DNA of 64,000 nt from Ascarosepion bandense (GCA_037127315.1 JBBBDQ010001918.1:3557501-3621500), one strand, 5' to 3'. Positions 38,901-47,599 are shown, numbered from the stretch's first letter. The notes: generated by a model not told the origin, from the sequence alone. Program-made: numbers and translations.

Positions 38901-39671
38901 GAGTTTTGTTTAACGGCATATCAACCTCTGTGTGTTATTCAATGCCAAAAAGGTGGGGTTCGTTTTCTTTTTGAGTTTGAGTTTTGTTTAACGGCATATC
39001 AACCTCTGTGTGTTATTCAATGCCAAAAAGGTGGGGTTTGTTTTCTTTTTGAGTTTGAGTTTTGTTTAACGGCATAGCAACCTCTGTGGGTTATTCAATG
39101 CCAAAAAGGTGGGGTTCGTTTTCTTTTTGAGTTTGAGTTTTGTTTAACGGCATATCAACCTCTGTGTGTTATTCAATGCCAAAAAGGTGGGGTTTGTTTT
39201 CTTTTTGAGTTTGAGTTTTGTTTAACGGCATATCAACCTCTGTGTGTTATTCAATGCCAAAAAGGTGGGGTTCGTTTTCTTTTTGAGTTTGAGTTTTGTT
39301 TAACGGCATATCAACCTCTGTGTGTTATTCAATGCCAAAAAGGTGGGGTTCGTTTTCTTTTTGAGTTTGAGTTTTGTTTAACGGCATAGCAACCTCTGTG
39401 GGTTATTCAATGCCAAAAAGGTGGGGTTCGTTTTCTTTTTGAGTTTGAGTTTTGTTTAACGGCATATCAACCTCTGTGTGTTATTCAATGCCAAAAAGGT
39501 GGGGTTTGTTTTCTTTTTGAGTTTGAGTTTTGTTTAACGGCATATCAACCTCTGTGTGTTATTCAATGCCAAAAAGGTGGTGTTCGTTTTCTTTTTGAGT
39601 TTGAGTTTTGTTTAACGGCATATCAACCTCTGTGTGTTATTCAATGCCAAAAAGGTGGGGTTTGTTTTCTT

Positions 39672-40062
39672 GTGCCCCCTAGGTACGAATTTGCACGAGA
39701 TACTAGATTAGAAACTACGTCCCACCCTTTTACAGTGAAACCGATAACATGTAACCGCAATTTCTACTCCAATAGCTTCTTTTCTCGCACTTCCTGCCTA
39801 TGGAATTCTCTTTTACGGACTTGCTTCCCCGACAGCTACAATCTCCAGGAGTTTAAATGTAAGGTCAATAGACACCTCCTAAGTCACTAAATCGCACCCA
39901 TTCTCTCAAACACTATTTCTATGTACCTGCTTACTCGTCTATCACCCTCCTTCTGTCCATTTCCTATATCCAATCGCTCTCTCAGAACCTTCCCATATAT
40001 AACCCCCTGCGCTATAGTGGCAGTGGAATGCCTTGTTTGTGGTGAAATGCTTAAAAAGAATA
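39672..40062 (+). pseudogene. Jockey/L2-like LINE, 3' end of reverse transcriptase ORF and 3' tail
   Basis: The open frame 39672-39890 encodes the C-terminal tail of a non-LTR reverse transcriptase. It has a SNSFFSRTSCLWNSLL motif followed by CFPDSYNLQEFKCKVNRHLL and a stop, the usual end of this LINE family. A 3' UTR of about 120 bp follows, then a tail with CCCCTGCGC...AGTGGCAGTGG and GGTGAAATGCTTAAAA at about 40005-40062. The endonuclease and RT palm are absent. The satellite array meets this fragment at 39671, inside the former coding region. Inactive. Confidence 0.82.
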
Positions 40063-40064
40063 TT

Positions 40065-40270
40065 TCTATAAAAGTGTATTTTTATACTTCCATGGTGATT
40101 TGACCTCAATTTGAGAGTTAACTATTTGCTGGAAATCTAACAGGTGCTACCAATCCGGGTCAGGGTGGACCTGGGAACAACAGCAATTAAGAGGTGGTTC
40201 CATGCTCCTCACAACCTCCCAATCAGAGGCCTTGCTGCCCGATGCAGTTTACCGTCATGCCCAGGACCAA
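40065..40270 (-). repeat. Dispersed repeat (family C), inverted relative to 62025-62255
   Basis: Read on the minus strand, this begins CCTGGGCATGACGGTAAACT and continues through GGCCTCTGATTGGGAGGTTG, GCATGGAACCACC and GGTAGCACCTGTTAG, to GAAGTATAAAAATACACTTT. The same order, with moderate divergence, is on the plus strand at 62025-62255. Both copies abut a 3' region of the same LINE family. No coding capacity; possibly part of a composite retroelement. Confidence 0.82.
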
Positions 40271-40530
40271 TGTTGAATGGGAAGCAGGAAGCCTAAAGAG
40301 AGTTTCAGAAGCGATAACTGCAATTGAAGAAACTTCCAGCATAGAACTTACGCCTAATCATTTCAATAGCAAAATTATAAAACCTTCCTGCTAATCTAGC
40401 ATTGCGTTAAAACGCATAAATCTAGATACCATAGAAAAAAGTCAATTGAACAATTATCAAGTCGGTGCAAATTTTTTACCGATTAAAAATTTCATATTGA
40501 AAATGAAAAACTGTGTGTTTTTGAAAATCT

Positions 40531-41244
40531 TTATTCGTAACAATAACGACCTTTGCTCTCTATAATTTTATTTCATCTGTCAACGAGCTTATAAATGTCT
40601 TGCTTGTAAATTTTTTTACGTTTTGATGTGAAATATGAATTTAACTCATGTTCAATCTCCTCTCGTGGTGTTAACCTAAGGCCATCTAAATGGTTTTGTA
40701 ATCTTCGAATTAAGTGATAATCCGAGGGAGCTAAGTCAGGAGAATATGCAGGATGGGGCCAGATTTCCCAACCAAAATTTCCTAGATCTTTGGTCAGTAG
40801 GGCTGTGTGAGGACGAGCATTATCATGATGGAAGATGACTCCCTTTCTGTTGACTAAAAAAAGGCCGTTTTCGAGTCAAAGCAGTTTTCAAACGACGAAG
40901 TTGATCATAATAGAGACTAGCAGTAATGGTTTGATTGTTGTCTAAAAGTTCTTAATGGATGATCCCTTCAATAACCCACCATACGCTCAACATGGTCTTT
41001 TTGGGATGGAATCCTGTTCTCGGTTGATGAACTGGTCTTTCTCCTCGATTTATCCACAATCGCCGACTTTTAACGTTATGGTAGAGAATCCACTTCTCAT
41101 CACCTGTGACAACCCAAAAATGGTGCCTGAAGGGGTCGTGAAAGCAGAGATTCGCAACAAGAAACACGTTGCATTTGCATTGGAACGTCTTTGAAACTCA
41201 TAGAGTAGAGCATGCCTAATGCGTTCTTTAGATGGCAAGAACAT
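40531..41244 (-). pseudogene. Mariner-family transposase, internally deleted and frameshifted
   Basis: This is a remnant of a DD34D mariner transposase, the enzyme that cuts and pastes the element at TA sites. A start near 41244 gives SKERIRHALLYEFQRRSNAN, like mariner N-termini. A jump in frame then leads to VTGDEKWILYHN (first catalytic D) at about 41105, a HPKKTMLSVWW motif, a stop after EGIIH, and in another frame HHDNARPHTALL (second D) and YSPDLAPSDYH (third D). The C-terminus ends at 40531. About 238 codons remain of a usual 340 or so, and the helix-turn-helix DNA-binding region is missing. Terminal inverted repeats were not identified. Confidence 0.9.
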
Positions 41245-41299
41245 GGGTGAGAATATTGCAGAAAAATATGAATGATGCTTTAATAATCTGAAAGAAAAA

Positions 41300-41880
41300 G
41301 TTATAAATTAATCATGGTGATATGTTTAAGTAATAACAATATGCATAAAATAAATTACAATGATGTAAAATGCTCCTTTTGCAAACCGGCAAAAACATTT
41401 GCACCGATCTGATACCATGAAAGTATTTATAGAAAAGACACAAGGAAGCTGCGTTACGTTGGTCGGAAACTGACTGAAGCCGAGAACCACTGTCATTGCA
41501 TATTCTTATTTGAATTTTATCAAGAGTCTCTAAAGAGGTAGCAGCGTACCAATCCAGATGTGGCAGCAAGAGTGAATAGCAGATAGATTCTGGCGAGAAG
41601 ATTGTGTAGCCAGCATTCATAACTGAAGAGAGCAGTTGATTCAGTATACTTCATCCACCTCATGTCATCTGAAAATGTTAGCCTGAGAAAATGTAAATGG
41701 GTCACTGTCCTGAAAGTTATTAGCATCATGGGAGTATTTATAGAAAATGTACAGGGAAGTTACACTATGATGGTGAAAAAGGGACTAAAGTCGAGATGCC
41801 AGGTCAGGACCAATATTATTGCAGATTCTTCTTTGAATTTTATCAAGACTCTCTAAATATATAGCAAGAGCGCAAGACTA
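41300..41880 (-). pseudogene. Jockey/L2-like LINE, duplicated RT C-terminal fragments
   Basis: On the minus strand two overlapping stretches of the same reverse transcriptase region are seen. Around 41730-41870 lie LDKIQRRICNNIGPDLASRL and a FYKYSHD motif. Around 41390-41700 lie LTFSDDMRWMKYTES, LDKIQIRICND and QRNAASLCLFYKYFHG. The same motif set occurring twice in tandem indicates a partial duplication. Stops and frame changes make both inactive. Upstream RT sequence of the same element resumes at 42290-42660 after an inserted repeat. Confidence 0.78.
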
Positions 41881-41934
41881 GATATGGTAGAAATATTTAA
41901 AGCAAAGGCGAATGGTGACTTATTTATTTATTTT

Positions 41935-42285
41935 TTTTAATCACATCACCCCAAGCAAGGCGGTAAGGCCACTGGTGTGCAGGGGGCTGCGTAAGAGTGA
42001 ATAGATTGGAAAAGAGAAAGCCGGAACCACATTCTAAACAGGGAAGAAGGGATGAGCCTCTACATCTGTTCAATAGACGTGGGTGGAGTGTGAACCGGGC
42101 GATAGTTCAGTCTATCTGTTTCAATTAAAAAAATAAACAAAAAAGAAAGTGAAAAGAATGGAAAAGAGAAAGCCGGAAACCACACCCTAAACAGGGAACA
42201 AGGGATGAGCCTCTTCACCTGTTCAATAGACGTGGGAGGAGTGTGAACCGGGAGATAGTTCAGTCTATTTTATAAATAAATAAAA
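41935..42285 (-). mobile_element. LINE-type 3' tail plus two 141-bp units, inserted in LINE remnant
   Basis: On the plus strand ATCACCCCAAGCAAGGCGG and CCACTGGTGTGCAGGGGGCT form the reverse complement of the common LINE 3' tail. Two reversed copies of the 141-bp unit follow (GGATGAGCCTCTTCACCTGT, GTGTGAACCGGGCGATAGTT). It is the same arrangement as 1130-2030, with two units instead of six. It separates two pieces of a reverse transcriptase remnant, so it probably inserted there. Confidence 0.82.
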
Positions 42286-42289
42286 TAAA

Positions 42290-42660
42290 TTCTGGCGGAA
42301 AAATCTTAGCGACAGTCTTCGCAATATTTCATCCAAATCATATTAGCTGAAAACGTTACTCCGAGCAGGAGTAATGAGTCACTCTCCTGGAGTTTAGCAT
42401 CAGCCATACTGAAGGTAGGTTAAAAAAAGTTGTTTCAGACGATTAAGCGAGAGCAGTTTCGTTTCCGATACGTTAAGATTAACAGGCCACTCCTTGTCCC
42501 ATTTAACAACAAATTGTACGTTATTATTTAGATCAGCGACCAAATTGAGTTTATCAAACCGATCAGACGTGTTGTATCACCAGCATAAATACGGAGTTGA
42601 GAACTGGTGGTATCATCTCCAGTCTTTTGAAAAGGATCTTGAATGGCTACTCTTCTCGAT
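42290..42660 (-). pseudogene. Jockey/L2-like LINE, RT palm/thumb fragment
   Basis: On the minus strand, with one or two frame changes, the sequence reads DKLNLVADLNNNVQFVVKW, then EWPVNLNVSETKLLSLNRL, then DLDEILRRLSLRF. This pattern (DL...V..W...W....N..KT....) follows the YADD motif in jockey/L2-type reverse transcriptases. The catalytic motif itself is lost. It continues into the fragment at 41300-41880. Confidence 0.7.
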
Positions 42661-42719
42661 CTTTTTTTAAAATGCCGGTGTTCATCGGTGGAATATCATC
42701 GGATCTACATTGTCTTTAA

Positions 42720-42933
42720 TTTTTATAAATATATTTGAAACTATATGTAAACCTTGAGATTATATTTGTGTCTGTATGCAAACTCAACATCCTGTTTATA
42801 GTGAAATCTATATGTGAACCTTGGTGGAGATTATACTTGCGTTCATATGTATATTTTCTTTATGTTTTTACTTGCGTCTATATATAAACTTTGGTTTTAT
42901 TTATACTTGAGTCTTTATATAAATTATGGTCAT
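42720..42933 (+). repeat. 35-bp minisatellite, left half
   Basis: Degenerate units built on TTTATACTTGAGTCTATATA followed by TAAACTTTGGTCATG recur. Two complete units just before 42934 are exactly 35 bp each. The array is interrupted at 42934 by a SINE pair and resumes at about 43546. Confidence 0.8.
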
Positions 42934-43250
42934 GTATGTGCGTTGTGGTGCAGTGGATATCGCCTCGGAACGGCAAATCGAGGTCCCCGCCTTGAATTCC
43001 ATATTTGCATTCACTTATGTGCAAATACCTTTTGCAAAGGTATTAATCCATCTCTTCCCTCCAGTTATGGGTTAAATAACAGGATAGATTAGGTTCTGTA
43101 GCCTTGGATGGCAACCAGTCTAACGCAGAAATCAATGGCAACCTACTGCGGGATAATCTTCTGCCCAGTCAGTCATGTCTCTTTCGAGACATGATCGCCC
43201 AAGCGTGTATCACATATGGCACTTAACTGACTCACTGAATCATAGTTGGA
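42934..43250 (+). mobile_element. tRNA-derived SINE (family A), full-length copy
   Basis: The head TGTGCGTTGTGGTGCAGTGG plus ATATCGCCTCG resembles a tRNA D-arm/box A, and the CTTGAATTCCA segment is a degraded box B. Next come a TTCACTTATGTGCAAA linker, the TCCCTCCAGTTATGGGTTAA segment, and the body with GGCAACCAGTCTAACGCAGA and ATGTCTCTTTCGAGACATGA. It ends ATATGGCACTTAACTGACTC. Transcription would be by RNA polymerase III. It is joined by a spacer to a second, headless body at 43358-43545. Confidence 0.85.
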
Positions 43251-43357
43251 ATCATGACTAAAGCTTATACTGGTCATAAAGTGGGGGATCGGATTTCTAT
43301 TGTCATGAAGTAATAAACTGATCCCCCACTAATTACTACGTAATAATATAATACAGC
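43251..43357 (+). mobile_element. Spacer of a two-body SINE
   Basis: This linker contains CATAAAGTGGGGGATCGG and TTCTATTGTCATGAAGTAAT. The same linker lies in reverse orientation at about 44901-44984, again between two bodies of SINE family A. GTGGGGGATC and GATCCCCCAC within it form an imperfect stem (about 43281-43330). Confidence 0.8.
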
Positions 43358-43545
43358 GCTTCTCCCTCTAGCTATGAGTCAAATAATAGGACAGATTGGG
43401 TTCTATAGCTCTTGGTCGGCAACCAGTCTACCGCAGAAAGCAATGGCAACCTACTGCGGGATAATCTTCTGCCCAGTCAGTCATGTCTCTTTCGAGACAT
43501 GATCGCCCAAGCGTGTATCACATATGGCACTTAATGGACTGATAT
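43358..43545 (+). mobile_element. SINE family A, second body of a two-body element
   Basis: It starts at the TCTCCCTCTAGCTATGAGTC segment, so the tRNA-like head is absent, and runs through GGCAACCAGTCTACCGCAGA to ATATGGCACTTAATGGACTG. It matches the body of 42934-43250 closely. The 35-bp minisatellite resumes immediately after it. Confidence 0.85.
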
Positions 43546-43760
43546 ACTTGAATCTATGCATAAACATTGATAATGTGTCTACTTTATTCTATCTATAAAC
43601 TTTAAATGTGTTTATACTTGAGGCTATAAGCAAACTTCGGCCGTGTTTATACTTAAATCTATTTTTAAACATTAGTTGTATTTGTTCATGAGTCTATACG
43701 TAAACATTTAAGGTGTACATACTCGATTTTATAGGTAAATATTGATCATATTTGAACATT
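43546..43760 (+). repeat. 35-bp minisatellite, right half
   Basis: Four consecutive units of exactly 35 bp can be aligned by eye, starting TTTATACTTGAGGCTATAAG, TTTATACTTAAATCTATTTT, TTTGTTCATGAGTCTATACG and TACATACTCGATTTTATAGG, preceded by less regular units. This continues the array at 42720-42933, split by the SINE insertion. Confidence 0.85.
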
Positions 43761-43769
43761 CCACAGAAG

Positions 43770-44777
43770 TACTTTGTTTATCACTACCTTCACTATTTAC
43801 GTGGCCTTGTGGCATGCTTAGTTTTCTCCCGTAAAATAACGACACCTGTATCAAACTATATCCATCCAGACATAGCTTGTTTTAAAATACACGTAACCTG
43901 AGCTAGACAACAGGCAGTCGCTCATGAGTGAATGTCAACATGTGTTTGCGGACCGTAGTACTTATTATTCATATATTGATTGTTAAACAAACCCAATTCA
44001 AGTCAAATTCCCTAACCTCATTACCTAACTACAATTTACTAAGCAGCGTACACCAATCTACTAAACAGAGTGGACAATCCAAGTCACTTAATTCTCGCTT
44101 ATCATGCAATCCAAACTGTCCAACCTCCGGCTGGTTATTGGCTTAATATCTCATTGTCCATCCGAACTTGCACTAAGGTGTAAACATGTGATTCAATTTA
44201 GCTGCGTGGAAATGCGATGTGTCCACTAATGAGGTCACCGCGGACCTTCGATCAAGGGTGATTCAACAGAGCTTAATATTACGGCATATATTGGTCAGCC
44301 TCTGGTCACACTGGTCTGAGACGCTGTACGTCACCAACTGTCCAGTTACAAGTGGTATTCTCTTGCTCAACTGGTAACGATGATGGATGTTTTAATTATT
44401 CTCTGTTAATATAAGCCCACTGGATTGGGGACAAAGCCAAGAAAGGAATAGCCGTTAAATTTTAAAAGCTGTTTAACTACAGCTACGAAGTAGGGGACAC
44501 ATTGCGACTGGGGTTAGAAACTAGAGAACGCGTGTAAACTTCGATCGCAATGGCAAAATTACTTTTAGAAACAGATTTGTTAATGAGAATATGAAGACTG
44601 GAGAAAGGTTAGGTTCATTGAAATAAAATTAATCATTGTTTAAAAATGTCTAAAAGTTTATAATAATGATAATAAATGATAATAATAATAATTATAATGT
44701 CTCTTCTTGTTGAAATGTCTTTCCCTGCAGAGTGTAATGTATCTTTGAAGATCTTCCAAAAAGTACAGAAATAAAAT
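43770..44777. other. Intergenic sequence, no feature recognised
   Basis: No domain, RNA gene or repeat shared with the rest of the window is recognised. A stretch at about 44140-44460 has more balanced composition and a TAATATAAGCCCACTGG segment, which could be promoter-like or part of an LTR, but no paired copy is visible. A short TAATAATAAT run lies near 44670-44695. Confidence 0.4.
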
Positions 44778-45245
44778 ACGTAATACACGCTTGGGCGATC
44801 ATGTCTCGAAAGAGACATGACTGACTGGGCAGAAGATTATCCCGCAGTAGGTTGCCATTGCTTTCTGTGGTAAACTGTTTGCCAGCCAAGGCTATAGAGT
44901 TTATTACTTCATGACAATAGAAAGCCGATCCCCCACTTTATGCCCAGTAGAAGCCTTAATCATGTTTCTAACTATTATATTAAGTCAGTCAGTTAAGTTC
45001 CATACGTGATAATGCTTCGAAAAGACATGATTATCCCGCAGTAGGTTGCCATTACTTTCTGCGTTAGACCGGTTTCCACCCAATCTGTTCTGTTATTTAA
45101 CCCATAACTGGAGGGAAGAGACGGATTAATACCTTTCCCAAGAGTATTCGCGCGTAAGTGAATGCAGAGAATTCAACAAGAATTCGAACTCGGTTTCCCG
45201 ATTTCTCATTCTCAGCCGATAGCCGCTGCAGCACAAGGCACATCC
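44778..45245 (-). mobile_element. Two-body SINE (family A), second locus
   Basis: Read on the minus strand from 45245: a tRNA-like head (GTGCTGCAGCGGCTATCGGC, box B-like GAGTTCGAATTCTTG), the CTCCAGTTATGGGTTAAATA segment, and a partly deleted body to about 44985. Next are a spacer containing CATAAAGTGGGGGATCGG and TGTCATGAAGTAATAAACT (44984-44902) and a second, headless body to 44778. This is the same layout as 42934-43545 in opposite orientation, which supports a dimeric element rather than chance neighbours. Confidence 0.82.
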
Positions 45246-45259
45246 AAAATTAAATAGAT

Positions 45260-45375
45260 TGTCAGGAGTGAGATTCGAACTCACGCCCACATTCGTGGAA
45301 CAGAACATTATACGGCCTGATAAGGTAGAACTAACACCGTGAGGCTGGCGCCTTAGACCGCTCGGCCATCCTCAT
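45260..45375 (-). pseudogene. tRNA-Leu-like gene with intron-like insert, probably a pseudogene
   Basis: On the minus strand GGATGGCCGAGCGGTCTAAG plus GCGCCAGCCTCA is a strong tRNA-Leu D-arm and anticodon 5' half. GCGTGAGTTCGAATCTCACT plus CCTGACA gives a T-arm and acceptor 3' strand, and CCACGAATGTGG forms a long variable arm. About 30 extra bases after the anticodon position look like the intron of animal tRNA-Leu(CAA). The anticodon triplet reads CAC instead of CAA, the anticodon stem pairs poorly, and the acceptor 5' strand has two mismatches. It lies about 15 bp upstream of a SINE head on the same strand. Confidence 0.72.
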
Positions 45376-45687
45376 ACATGGAAATCTAAAATATATAACA
45401 ACAGTTTTAGTTGTAGTTCGATCCCTCAGGTTAATCGTAAAAGGGTTCGATAGACTCATGGAAGGGATTCCTGATAGCCCATGTCTTAACGAATTTAAAA
45501 TATATATACTCACAAATACAGGTCAAACATTACGAAGTGCTTTTTATATGTAAAATGTGTATGATTTAATTTACTTATTTAATTTTTTCTTAAAAAAATG
45601 CTCAGTAAAAAACGTCATGATGCCATTATGAATTTAGGTTTCTGGTTGGGCCCCGGAAAGAAATGTGTATACAACATAAATCAAAGA

Positions 45688-45688
45688 C

Positions 45689-45736
<48 letters not shown>
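45688..45736. repeat. (AAT)n microsatellite
   Basis: About 15 uninterrupted AAT triplets, followed about 25 bp later by a (TA)n tract at 45761-45792 that flanks a SINE. Confidence 0.93.
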
Positions 45737-45756
45737 CCTCACAAAATGTAATATAT

Positions 45757-45792
<36 letters not shown>

Positions 45793-45794
<2 letters not shown>

Positions 45795-46004
45795 CCCATT
45801 CAGTAATGAATTAGAGCACTCTAACTACTGGCGTATGATGCATCATACGCTAAAAGTCTGCCTCCTTCTACCGAGCGCTCATAGGCCAGAGGTAGAATCG
45901 CCGACTGACGCCAATTCATCAGATTTCAATCCCGGGTAAAAAGCAATAGAATGTCTGACCATAATGATGAGCTGTGATACAGCGAAAAAGATATGTCTGC
46001 GGAT

Positions 46005-46008
<4 letters not shown>
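45793..46008 (+). mobile_element. tRNA-derived SINE (family B) embedded in (TA)n
   Basis: CATAGGCCAGAGGTAGAATC resembles a tRNA box A, and GATTTCAATCCCGGGTAAAA resembles a box B with some decay. The 5' part has CATTCAGTAATGAATTAGAG and the 3' part has GAGCTGTGATACAGCGAAAA and TGTCTGCGGATGACTA. TA tracts lie on both sides (45761-45792 and 46009-46035). Two more copies in reverse orientation are at 47636-47930 and 50511-50810. Confidence 0.82.
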
Positions 46009-46035
<27 letters not shown>

Positions 46036-46038
<3 letters not shown>

Positions 46039-46980
46039 TATCGAGGCAGCAGATAATTTTCTAAACATACATTGTTAAATATAACAGACAATGAATATCT
46101 ATTACGTTTAAACATGAGCCGCCCTATACATCGTATTTTGGCTTTAATATCAGGTGAAAATAAAGACAAAAATTTTCCAACATTTGGATATTTTTTTATT
46201 ATGTTGTTCTAAGCTTTCGGTTCACTTGTGTCATCTTCAGAGAAGTTACATGTACGGTAACATAAAAACATCCATCATCAAAGATGATTTTATCTTGTGT
46301 TGGCATAAAACTTTGCTAGCATATATATTTCACTCTTGACACGCTCATGGAGCGACAGACAATAGCGAGGCAGCGGCGGCTCAGTTCGTTCTCTTTACTA
46401 CCAGTTATTAAAATTTACTACCAGTTATGAAAGCTTTTGCCGCGTTTTTACTCTTTAACAGTGCCTTATTATACTATTTTGTTGCAATAATTATGCCGTT
46501 GAGTAATGAAGAATATATATATATATATATATATTTTAATTCAGATACTTCAATCCAAAGGAAAAAAGCAGGAAGGTAAATTCAAAAAAACCCGATCCTA
46601 ATTAATATTAAAAGTTTATTTTAATATTAAAAAATGATACAGGAAGAGAGCTCCATGTAATAAAATATTACAGAGCAAATATATATTAAAAAAGGATTAA
46701 TTCAAAGATGTTGAATGGCCATTTCGATATGAAGATCCCCACGGGGAACGACACATCACCTCAGCAACAGAAAAAAACCTTTCAGAAACTGGAGAAAAAT
46801 TAGTCTACTTTTCCTTTTTAAATAGATTGCAAAGAAATTAAAAAATAAATAATAAAAGAAAATAAAATAAAAAAAAAATAAAGGGAAAGAAAGAGAAAAG
46901 GAAAAAGAAAAAGAAAAAGATAGAATAAAATCAAATAAATAGGAAAAGAAAAAATTGACATCGTCTGGGTTCGCAAAAAA
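46036..46980. other. Intergenic sequence, A-rich, no gene
   Basis: Nothing coding is recognised. A short (TA)n lies at about 46513-46534. From about 46840 to 46940 the plus strand is almost pure A/G, with AAAGAAAAAGAAAAAGA-type repeats. The segment around 46720-46760 (GAAGATCCCCACGGGGAACG) includes a short CCCC/GGGG stem. Confidence 0.45.
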
Positions 46981-47024
46981 AGGGGAGAATGTAACTAAAA
47001 ATATTTTTAGTTACATTCTCCCCT
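46981..47024. repeat. Perfect 44-bp palindrome
   Basis: AGGGGAGAATGTAACTAAAA followed by AT is met immediately by its exact reverse complement, with no loop. Pairing stops at 46980/47025 (A opposite A). No unpaired centre and no mismatch in 22 bp is unusual for genomic DNA. It lies between an A-rich tract and a 60-bp (TA)n tract. Confidence 0.95.
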
Positions 47025-47059
47025 ATTTATTTAATTGAAATTGAAATTGAATTAATCAT

Positions 47060-47063
<4 letters not shown>

Positions 47064-47123
<60 letters not shown>
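47064..47123. repeat. (TA)n microsatellite
   Basis: Uninterrupted TA tract of about 60 bp, 40 bp after the perfect palindrome. Confidence 0.95.
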
Positions 47124-47127
<4 letters not shown>

Positions 47128-47599
47128 CACGTTTAAATGGATGGGTTAGTTTTATGGGGTCACACAAACACCAGTATCCAGGGAATTAGAAATTCCTTGA
47201 CAGATCAATCTCTTCACGACGGCCTGGGCAATCCCAGACAGATATGACGCCAATGTCTGAGTCCTGACTCTCTTTTCCTCTTTCTCTTTTCATTTTTCAT
47301 ATTTATATTTTTAATTTTTTTATTTAATTTTAATTTTATTTTTAACCTCTTCAGTTAAAAAAGATGCTTAATCCGGCAAAATCCTTTGTACCAAATGGAA
47401 GGAATATTGTAAGGTCAGATGAAATGAGCTAATTAAGCTCATAGAAATGAATTATAATTCATAACCAATTGAAATGACGCGTTGAGTTTTCCTTTATAAA
47501 TATCATATTGTTTTGGATAACATCCGTTGAGCTCTCTATATAGATATAAAACTTAATATTTTATATTAAGTTGATCTTGTTGGATTATCCTCACCGTCT

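Larger units (their letters stand above)
6331..39671 (+). repeat. 33.3-kb tandem satellite array, 78-bp monomer (~427 copies)
   Basis: The phrase CGGCATATCAACCTCTGTGG recurs every 78 bp (for example 6361 and 6439). The other parts of the unit are GTTATTCAATGCCAAAATGG, a TGGGGTTTGTTTTC segment, and TTTGAGTTTGAGTTTTGTTT. The consensus counts to 34 T, 19 G, 15 A and 10 C, so the plus strand is 68% G+T and strongly skewed. Since 78 equals 26 codons, open frames up to 385 codons appear with a 26-residue period starting FEFEFCLTAYQPLWVIQC. They begin and end where indels break phase, so I do not call them genes. The left junction is AT-rich DNA (a GAATGAAAG sequence) and the right junction is a LINE fragment. 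No spacers separate units, which rules out a CRISPR-like array. Confidence 0.98.

Noticed and set aside
6331..39671. CRISPR-like array
   Set aside because: The repeats are head-to-tail without unique spacers, the unit is 78 bp, there are no cas-like genes, and the surrounding DNA is eukaryotic.
6331..39671. Centromeric satellite with a CENP-B-like box
   Set aside because: I looked for a TTCG....A..CGGG pattern in the monomer. TTCG occurs in many right-hand units, but the CGGG part does not follow. Centromere function cannot be inferred from sequence alone.
40955..41194. Plus-strand open frame of 79 codons
   Set aside because: Antisense to the mariner transposase remnant, whose catalytic motifs read on the minus strand.
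44140..44470. Possible LTR of a retrovirus-like element
   Set aside because: Composition and a TAATATAAG segment were suggestive, but no second LTR, primer-binding site or polyprotein sequence was found within the window.
45260..45375. Functional tRNA gene
   Set aside because: Despite strong D-, variable- and T-arms, the anticodon stem pairs poorly, the acceptor stem has two mismatches and the anticodon differs from the expected leucine triplet. tRNAscan-SE would decide.
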